NCBI GenBank assembly: GCA_024277695.1
Contig: JAJRUR010000243.1
Span: 1-22,618, forward strand
Reading direction: 5' to 3'
Length of the DNA: 22,618 bases
Origin: Bacteroidota bacterium
GTDB taxonomy: Bacteria > Bacteroidota > Bacteroidia > Chitinophagales > Saprospiraceae
Of the stretch, positions 16,597 to 22,618 are shown in pieces. The translations under genes and the position numbers were made by a program. A model generated the notes under the pieces. It was not told the origin of the DNA. It searched no databases and saw nothing but the letters and a program-made list of their open reading frames with translations. The first letter of the stretch is position 1, and each line of letters starts with the position of its first letter.

Positions 16597-17769
16597 TTAT
16601 TGGTACAAAAAAGTACCATAATCCGATTGGAGATATACGGTTTTTTTGTCCGCTGACTCTACACGCCCGATGATACGCGCTTCGATATTAAAAGCAGCTA
16701 TGATATCCAACATGCTTTTGGCGGAAGCCTCATCCGTATATATCTCCAGACGCACGCCCATATTAAAAACTTGGTACATCTCGCGCCAGGATGCGTTGGA
16801 CTCCGCTTGGATCAGCTCAAAAACCGGTGGTAAGGGCAACAGATGGTCTTTTATTATTTTTTTGTTGTGCACAAAATTCAAAACTTTGGTATGAGCTCCG
16901 CCGGTATTGTGTATCATACCGTGGATATCTGATCGATGCTTATCTAATAACGCCCGGATAATCGGAAGAAAAGACCGTGTCGGGCTGAGCAATAATTGAC
17001 CTACTTCATATCCCCGATAACGATCAGTGAGTCGTTTTGTGCCGACATATTGTACTTGAGGACTTGTATTGGGATCTGCTGATTCGGGATAGTGTTCCAG
17101 ATAATACTTGCTGAGTACATCGTGACGTGCGGATGTAAGACCATTGCTTCCGATACCCGAATTGTACTGATCTTCATAGCTGCTTTGTCCATAAGAAGCT
17201 AGTCCCACAATGACATCACCATCTCGAATATCATTGATGATCAATTGATCTTTTTTTAGTCTCGCAAATGCCGTTATCCCTACATCGATAGTTCGTACTA
17301 CATCTCCAACATCAGCAGTCTCACCACCTGCACTAACCAGCCGGCTACCGAGCGTCGCCATTTTATCTATAAAGTGTTGATTGCCTAAGATAAGCGCCTT
17401 AATTACTTCTCCGGTGATGAGGTGTTTATTTCTACCGATGGTCGAAGAAATCACGATATCCTCCGTGCATCCGACACAGGCCATATCGTCTGTATTCATC
17501 ACCATAGCATCTTGAGCTATAGATCTCCATACGGACAAGTCTCCGGTTTCACGCCAATACAGATAAGCCAAAGCGGTTTTTGTTCCTGCCGTATCTGCAT
17601 GCATTATATTGCAGTAGCTATCATTTCCGCCTAATATATCCGGTAAGATTTTACAAAAAGCATCGGGATATAGTCCCTTATCAAGTCCCTCGATGGCATC
17701 ATGTACTTCTCTTTTGTCAGCGGATACTCCTCGCTGATCATATACGGATGGTCCATTATTTTTAGTCAT
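16597..17769 (-). CDS. purM: phosphoribosylformylglycinamidine cyclo-ligase (AIR synthase)
   Basis: PurM closes the imidazole ring of 5-aminoimidazole ribonucleotide in de novo purine synthesis, using ATP. Seen here are YDQRGVSADK at the start, MHADTAGTKTALAY (56-69) for substrate and nucleotide binding, MNTDD (91-95), GGETADVGDVVRT (148-160), SNGLTSARHDV and IHNTGGAHTKVL. At 390 aa it fits the longer Bacteroidota version rather than the roughly 345-aa enzyme of E. coli. The open frame continues upstream for 24 codons, but that stretch (MFQVFDFWML) is unlike the family, so ATG 17767-17769 is chosen. The YdjM-like gene lies upstream on the same strand. Confidence 0.93.
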   Translation of the reverse strand: MTKNNGPSVYDQRGVSADKREVHDAIEGLDKGLYPDAFCKILPDILGGNDSYCNIMHADTAGTKTALAYLYWRETGDLSVWRSIAQDAMVMNTDDMACVGCTEDIVISSTIGRNKHLITGEVIKALILGNQHFIDKMATLGSRLVSAGGETADVGDVVRTIDVGITAFARLKKDQLIINDIRDGDVIVGLASYGQSSYEDQYNSGIGSNGLTSARHDVLSKYYLEHYPESADPNTSPQVQYVGTKRLTDRYRGYEVGQLLLSPTRSFLPIIRALLDKHRSDIHGMIHNTGGAHTKVLNFVHNKKIIKDHLLPLPPVFELIQAESNASWREMYQVFNMGVRLEIYTDEASAKSMLDIIAAFNIEARIIGRVESADKKTVYLQSDYGTFLYQ

Positions 17770-17864
17770 GAGCCAAAGATAGTTGATTAGTTGATAATAT
17801 TTTGAGTGCTCAAGCATCCAAAAATCAAATACCTGAAACAATTCCTGAATTTGAAGTCCGCAGA

Positions 17865-18407
17865 TTATGACTTCTTACGTATAATTCTGTACAAAAAAAG
17901 AAACACAAAAGAAGGCAAAACAACATAGAGTGCTTCACTATATATTACCTTCATCCCCCATTCCGAAAAAAAATTAGAAACTCCTATGGGACTTACTTGG
18001 ATTACTCTCCATGGTAAGAAATAACGATCTGCTGTCCATGGTGCAAAAAAGGCGATGCCCATACCTCCTGTAGTCATAGCATCCAAAACTCCGTGGGACA
18101 GTGTGCTGATGAGAAGTATCCAGAATACAGTCCTACGCTCTTCTGTAGTAGCTTTTGATTTTGGGTAAAATATTCGCCGAAGCATTAATGTCCAGATCAA
18201 GGCAAAAAATATGGAATGTGTGATGCCTCGATGACCGAACATGTGTTCATAAGGTATTCCAAACTTAAAGGCGAGTACATCCGCGTCAGGTATTATAGCG
18301 GATAGGAGAGCAAGTAGATAAATAATTTTTCCGGGCTTTTTATTTGACTTAGTCAAAATACGTCCTGTGGTCAGTGCTACAATTGAATGCCCGAATATCG
18401 AAGCCAT
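17865..18407 (-). CDS. YdjM/DUF457-type membrane-bound metal-dependent hydrolase family protein
   Basis: A 180-aa membrane protein with the metal-ligand pattern of the YdjM (LexA-binding inner-membrane-associated hydrolase) family: H7, PDADV (40-44), GHRGITHS (58-65) and SHGVLDAMTTGG (104-115). About four membrane spans are visible, including IIYLLALLSAIIP, ITHSIFFALIWTLML and a C-terminal span VLPSFVFLFLYRI. The reaction is not established for the family; hydrolase is a structural label. It lies about 95 bp upstream of the purM ATG on the same strand. No good promoter was seen in front of it. Confidence 0.85.
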   Translation of the reverse strand: MASIFGHSIVALTTGRILTKSNKKPGKIIYLLALLSAIIPDADVLAFKFGIPYEHMFGHRGITHSIFFALIWTLMLRRIFYPKSKATTEERRTVFWILLISTLSHGVLDAMTTGGMGIAFFAPWTADRYFLPWRVIQVSPIGVSNFFSEWGMKVIYSEALYVVLPSFVFLFLYRIIRKKS

Positions 18408-18525
18408 AGGATAAATATAATCAAATTCCTAATTAAGAAGGTCCATTCTTACCATGACAACTCTCCTTTTGATCTATTTTAAACTAGCGATATAAATATT
18501 ACACATCGCTTGAAGAGTAATATAT

Positions 18526-18559
18526 AAAAAAACAGACCATCTATAAACGAGATGGTCTG
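18526..18559 (-). terminator. rho-independent terminator of the TPR gene
   Basis: Perfect 10-bp stem cagaccatct (18533-18542) and agatggtctg (18550-18559) with a 7-nt loop. On the minus strand the stem is followed by seven T residues (A-run at 18526-18532). It begins 27 bp after the TPR stop codon, which is ideal geometry, and separates the TPR/gyrA transcript from the YdjM-like gene. Confidence 0.9.
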
Positions 18560-18586
18560 CATTGGTAGTTAAATATTTAATCACTA

Positions 18587-19900
18587 TTATTTGATGGAAA
18601 AATAGGAGCTTTCATTTTTTCCACCGTCCAAAACGGTATTTAGTCGATTTTTCATTTCGTTGGATAAATCAAATGCATTTTGTCGTGCGAAGATCTCCTT
18701 GAGTGCTATGAGTGTATTTTGATCATTGGGATCAACAGCTTCTGCATTTTTGAAGTAAGGGAGTGACATACCAAACAAGTCATTGGATTTTTTTTCTAGT
18801 GCGTCATATTCTTTTTGAGCACTTAGAGGCAGGTCGTTCATTTGTTTGTTATACTCAACAGCCTTGTTATAGTATAGTGCACCAATAGAGTAATACGCAG
18901 AGGCATATTTTGAATCTACTTGAGTAGCATTTTCGTATTCTGTTTTGGCTAGATCAAAGTACTGATCTGCTTTTGCCATATCGCCATCCTTTCGAGCAGT
19001 CTGATAGATATTTTCGTACACCTGACCTAGAGTAAGATAGATAGATGGGTTATTAGGTTCCGCTTTTTTTGCCAGTTCAAGTTTTTCTACTAGGATATCC
19101 ATTTTGCCTTGCGCCAGATAGTAGTTGATTTCTGAGAAGAGCAGAGCAGAATTGTCCGGATATTTTTCTCTACCTTTTTGGAGCACGGCTGCTGCTTTAT
19201 CTTTGTCAGTTTGCGCATATATTTGATAGAGCGATGTATAAATATTAGCTTCATCATAACCACTTTCCATAAGTGGGACGAAGTACTTTTCTGTGGCTTC
19301 AAAATCATTGGTCTGCATAGCAGATATACCCGCCATATATTTTAGATTATTGATATCTTTTTCATTATCGATGGGCATCTTGCCATCATTTGCTTTGATC
19401 AGATCGATGAGTCGGACCATAGTGTCAAAAGTCTTGAATGCTGCACCATAGTTTTTTGATTGAAAGAGAGCAAAAGAAAAATTATTGAGGTCAGCAAATC
19501 CCTCGAGAATCATTTTGAGGGCGGCAGATTTTTCAGAACCTTTTTGGGCAGTGGAAATTGCTTTGGTTATGCCATTTAAAAAACCCAAAGCAGCTTCGGG
19601 ATCAGAAAAGCCGGAAGATGGATTGAGAATATTGGCTTTTACTTGCTTCGATATCAATGCTTTGTAGAGTTTTGCTTTAATGAGCCAAGTTTTGGACTTC
19701 AGCGATTGCTCCGGGTCATTAACTGCCAGCTTGATCAAATCCATAGCTTCTGTAAGTTTGGCTGCATTTTTTACTTCATCTTGATAAAAAGAAGAGATGG
19801 CTTTGTCCGCTTTTTTGATGGCTTTGTCCGGACTCACTTGCGCATAGCTTGCTGTACTGACAAACAAAAGGGCTAGAAAGAGGGAAAATAGGTTTTTCAT
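18587..19900 (-). CDS. secreted tetratricopeptide-repeat protein
   Basis: A 437-aa protein with a clear signal peptide (MKNLFSLFLALLFVSTASYA, cleavage likely before Q21). The mature part is almost all helical with several TPR units, clearest between about 185 and 400: ANIYTSLYQIYAQTDKDKAA, ALLFSEINYYLAQGK, PSIYLTLGQVYENIY, ASAYYSIGALYYNKAVEYN and the DPNDQNTLIALKEIF helix. TPRs hold protein partners; no enzymatic motif is present. It is probably periplasmic. It follows gyrA on the same strand after 176 bp in which no terminator or good promoter was seen, and a gyrA-TPR order is, from memory, common in Bacteroidota. A strong terminator follows it. The partner is unknown. Confidence 0.9.
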   Translation of the reverse strand: MKNLFSLFLALLFVSTASYAQVSPDKAIKKADKAISSFYQDEVKNAAKLTEAMDLIKLAVNDPEQSLKSKTWLIKAKLYKALISKQVKANILNPSSGFSDPEAALGFLNGITKAISTAQKGSEKSAALKMILEGFADLNNFSFALFQSKNYGAAFKTFDTMVRLIDLIKANDGKMPIDNEKDINNLKYMAGISAMQTNDFEATEKYFVPLMESGYDEANIYTSLYQIYAQTDKDKAAAVLQKGREKYPDNSALLFSEINYYLAQGKMDILVEKLELAKKAEPNNPSIYLTLGQVYENIYQTARKDGDMAKADQYFDLAKTEYENATQVDSKYASAYYSIGALYYNKAVEYNKQMNDLPLSAQKEYDALEKKSNDLFGMSLPYFKNAEAVDPNDQNTLIALKEIFARQNAFDLSNEMKNRLNTVLDGGKNESSYFSIK

Positions 19901-20076
19901 ATGTTTAAAATTATTTTGAATGAGTTATCTAAAAATAAAAAATATATCACCTTCGACTCGGCTTTTATCGTTTGATACAATGCAGAGTGTTTGGTTTGTT
20001 TCAATCATAAGACTACAGCAAGGTAAAAAGAATGTTTTAAAAAAGTTAATAATTTTTAATCAATTCGTTAAGAAAA

Positions 20077-22554
20077 TCATTCTTCTTCTTCATTTTCAAC
20101 ATCGCCATCATTCATTTTTACAACGACCACATCTGCTATTCGGTCATTTTCATCGATGCGTATCAATTTTACTCCTTGAGTTGCGCGTCCCATTTCTCTC
20201 ATTTCGGATACTTTGAGTCGTATGACGATGCCGGATTCGTTGGTGATCATCAGATCATCTTCGGCTTTTGCGGCTTTTAAAGCTACGAGGTGTCCGGTTT
20301 TTTCTGTAACTTTCATTGTTTTGACACCTTTACCACCTCGATTGGTCATCCGATAGTCATCTAAAGGAGATCGTTTACCATTACCTTTTTCAGAGACTAC
20401 AAGTACACTCGTCTCCGTATCCGAAGGATCCATGACGATCATTCCTACGATTTCGTCGTTGTCTCCATCCAATCGCATGCCTCTTACTCCTGAAGCAGTT
20501 CTACCCATAGATCGGACTTTGGATTCGGGGAATCGGATAGCGCGTCCATTTTTATTTGCCAGAACGATTTCTGATGTACCATCCGTCAGACGTACCTCCA
20601 ATAATTGGTCGCCTTCCTTAATAGTAATCGCATTGATACCATTGACCCTTGGTCTGGAAAAGGCTTCGACGATCGTCTTTTTGATCATGCCTTTTTTGGT
20701 ACAAAAGATGATATGATGATTGCGGATATACTCTTCGTCCTCTAAGCTTTCGATGCTGATATAGGCTTTGACTTTATCGTCTTTGGGCAAAGCGATGATG
20801 TTTTGGAGCACACGTCCTGTGCTTCCTTTTGCCGACTGGGGTATTTCATAGACTTTGAGCCAATGGCATCTGCCTTTTTCGCTAAAGAGCAACAAGTAGT
20901 TATGATTATTGGCTATGAACATATGCTCGATGAAGTCTTCATTGCGTGTTTTGGAACCTTTAGAACCTCTTCCTCCCCTACTTTGTTGGCGATATTCTTT
21001 GAGGCTTGTCCTCTTGATATAACCTAAATGTGAGATAGTGACCACAACTTTTTCGTTGGGGATGAGATCTTCCATAGAGATTTCTCCATCGGCATAGCTG
21101 ATTTCTGTTCTGCGTTCATCTCCAAATCGTTCTTTGATATCAGTCAGCTCTTCTTTGATGATATCCCGTTGCATCTGCTCGCTATTGATGATCTCCTTAA
21201 AGTGTTTGATGTCTTTGAGAAGTTGGTCATACTCTGCTTGGATTTTATCTCTTTCCAGTCCTACCAGTTTTTGGAGACGCATCTCCAAGATAGCTTTTGC
21301 TTGAAGTTCAGATAAACTAAAGCGGCTCATCAAGGCATCTTTGGCATCATCGACTGTTTTTGATTTTCGTATGAGGTCTATAATTTCGTCGATATTGTCC
21401 AAGGCGATGAGTAAGCCCTCTAAAATATGGGCTCGTTCTTCAGCTTTTTTGAGGTCATATTTTGTGCGTCTGACGACGACTTCCAACCTAAATTTGACAA
21501 ATTCTTCGATGATTTGTTTTAGGTTGAGCTGTCGGGGTCGATTATTGACCAGCGCTATATTATTGACTCCGTAAGAGGACTGGAGTGCAGTATATTTGAA
21601 CAATTTGCTCAACACGATGCTTGCCATCGCGTCACGTTTGATATCGACGACGATACGCAGGCCGTTTCGGTCGGACTCATCACGAATATCGCTGATACCT
21701 TTGATTTTTTCTTCGTTGACCAAATCGGCCATTTTTTTGACGAGATTGGCCTTGTTGACTTGGTAAGGTATTTCGTTGATGATGATGGTTTCTTTACCGC
21801 TGTCTGACTGCTCGATATAAGCTTTGGCTCGCACGACTACTCTTCCTCTGCCTGTCCTAAAAGCTTCTCTGACTCCCTCCATTCCATAGATGATGCCACC
21901 TGTAGGAAAGTCCGGTGCCTTGATATGCTCCATCAGTTCATCGATCGTGATATCCGGATTATCGATCAAAGCAATAGTGCCGTCAACTACCTCGGATAGA
22001 TTATGTGGGAGCATATTGGTAGCCATACCGACTGCTATCCCTGATGCACCATTGATGAGCAGGTTGGGTACCTTGGTAGGCAATACGTCCGGTTCTTCGA
22101 GAGAATCATCAAAATTTAAAGAAAAGTCAACGGTGTCTTTTTTGATATCATCCAGCAGCTCATCGGAGAGCCGCTTTAGTCTAGCTTCAGTGTATCGCAT
22201 TGCTGCCGGACTGTCGCCATCCATAGAACCGAAGTTTCCTTGTCCATCAACCAAAGGATACCTCAGCGACCACTCTTGAGCCATACGCACCATCGAGTCA
22301 TAGACGGCACCATCTCCGTGCGGATGATACTTACCGAGTACCTCACCGACGATACGGGCAGATTTTTTGTGTGCTTTGTTGTAGGTCAATCCCAATTGAT
22401 CCATTCCGTACAAAATACGTCGATGGACAGGTTTGAGGCCATCTCGTACATCCGGTAATGCTCTTGCGACGATTACAGACATCGAATAATCGATGTAGGC
22501 GGATTTCATTTCGTCCTCTATATTGATCTTTACTATTTTTGAGTCCTCTGACAT
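20077..22554 (-). CDS. gyrA: DNA gyrase subunit A
   Basis: GyrA forms the breakage-reunion part of DNA gyrase (A2B2), which adds negative supercoils using ATP bound by GyrB. The catalytic tyrosine is Y121 in AAMRYTEARL. The quinolone region reads HPHGDGAVYDSMVRMAQ: glycine 82 is where E. coli has S83, while D86 matches E. coli D87. A GyrA-box-like QQSRGGRG (523-530) starts the C-terminal DNA-wrapping beta-pinwheel, which also contains NRGGKGVKTM. The tail is acidic (DGDVENEEEE). At 825 aa it is a normal length. The ATG is followed by the family start SEDSKIVKINIEDEMKSAY. Confidence 0.98.
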   Translation of the reverse strand: MSEDSKIVKINIEDEMKSAYIDYSMSVIVARALPDVRDGLKPVHRRILYGMDQLGLTYNKAHKKSARIVGEVLGKYHPHGDGAVYDSMVRMAQEWSLRYPLVDGQGNFGSMDGDSPAAMRYTEARLKRLSDELLDDIKKDTVDFSLNFDDSLEEPDVLPTKVPNLLINGASGIAVGMATNMLPHNLSEVVDGTIALIDNPDITIDELMEHIKAPDFPTGGIIYGMEGVREAFRTGRGRVVVRAKAYIEQSDSGKETIIINEIPYQVNKANLVKKMADLVNEEKIKGISDIRDESDRNGLRIVVDIKRDAMASIVLSKLFKYTALQSSYGVNNIALVNNRPRQLNLKQIIEEFVKFRLEVVVRRTKYDLKKAEERAHILEGLLIALDNIDEIIDLIRKSKTVDDAKDALMSRFSLSELQAKAILEMRLQKLVGLERDKIQAEYDQLLKDIKHFKEIINSEQMQRDIIKEELTDIKERFGDERRTEISYADGEISMEDLIPNEKVVVTISHLGYIKRTSLKEYRQQSRGGRGSKGSKTRNEDFIEHMFIANNHNYLLLFSEKGRCHWLKVYEIPQSAKGSTGRVLQNIIALPKDDKVKAYISIESLEDEEYIRNHHIIFCTKKGMIKKTIVEAFSRPRVNGINAITIKEGDQLLEVRLTDGTSEIVLANKNGRAIRFPESKVRSMGRTASGVRGMRLDGDNDEIVGMIVMDPSDTETSVLVVSEKGNGKRSPLDDYRMTNRGGKGVKTMKVTEKTGHLVALKAAKAEDDLMITNESGIVIRLKVSEMREMGRATQGVKLIRIDENDRIADVVVVKMNDGDVENEEEE

Positions 22555-22581
22555 AGTCTGATTTTCTTTCTAAAATGTGTG

Positions 22582-22589
22582 CAAAAATA
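22582..22589 (-). promoter_or_regulatory. -7 promoter element of gyrA
   Basis: Reads TATTTTTG on the minus strand, an exact TAnnTTTG match, 27 bp upstream of the gyrA ATG. No TTTG occurs 19 to 20 bp further upstream before the window ends. Confidence 0.5.
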
Positions 22590-22618
22590 CGAAAATTTAA
22601 TCATATATAATAGCCTTA

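Noticed and set aside
16601..16618. Hairpin tggtac-aaaaaa-gtacca near the purM stop
   Set aside because: It lies inside the purM coding end and has no following T-run; the short stem is probably chance.
17774..17781. TATCTTTG -7-like element just upstream of purM
   Set aside because: It is only 5 bp from the chosen ATG and lacks a -33 box, so it would require a leaderless mRNA.
17770..17841. Upstream extension of purM by 24 codons
   Set aside because: The extra residues (MFQVFDFWML and on) are unlike any PurM N-terminus, and ATG 17769 gives the expected start.
19920..20216. 98-codon plus-strand open frame between the TPR gene and gyrA
   Set aside because: More than half lies antisense to the gyrA C-terminus, and the product has no domain features or promoter.

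Overview
The window looks like a chromosomal segment of a Bacteroidota bacterium. The evidence is the Bacteroidota style of MutS, GyrA, PurM and DinB, the DUF4153 and TPR proteins, lipoproteins without strong Shine-Dalgarno sites, and several upstream matches to the Bacteroidota promoter (TTTG, about 19 bp, TAnnTTTG). The exact family is not certain; Saprospiraceae or a relative is a guess from protein style. No tRNA, rRNA, CRISPR array, insertion sequence or prophage gene was seen, so this reads as ordinary core chromosome. No gap between genes exceeds about 260 bases.

Layout from left to right. A partial TerB-like gene runs off the left edge (-). mutS (+) converges on topA (-), only 9 bp apart. 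A leaderless DUF4403 protein and a cytoplasmic gamma-glutamyltransferase-like enzyme follow, translationally coupled on the minus strand. Next come ogt (+), an FKBP-type isomerase lipoprotein (+), and prmC (-) converging on it. dinB (-) follows with a perfect 13-bp inverted repeat over its start codon. A three-gene minus-strand unit then encodes a coiled-coil protein, a membrane-anchored PspA-like protein and a DUF4153 membrane protein. A divergent plus-strand pair encodes a YciI-like lipoprotein and a HupE/UreJ-like membrane protein. The right end carries purM, a YdjM-like membrane protein, a secreted TPR protein with a clear terminator, and gyrA, all on the minus strand.

Functionally the window is rich in genome maintenance: mismatch repair (MutS), direct reversal of O6-alkylguanine (Ogt), translesion synthesis (DinB), and DNA topology (TopA, GyrA). 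MutS, DinB and, unexpectedly, Ogt each carry a C-terminal pentapeptide of the sliding-clamp-binding type (QLQLF, QMDLF, QLSLF). The Ogt case is the most interesting single observation. The best candidate for an uncharacterised system is the operon-like PspA-like/DUF4153/coiled-coil trio, which may be a membrane-integrity module. Starts were adjusted from the longest open frame for the YciI-like lipoprotein and purM; the mutS start is genuinely unclear.
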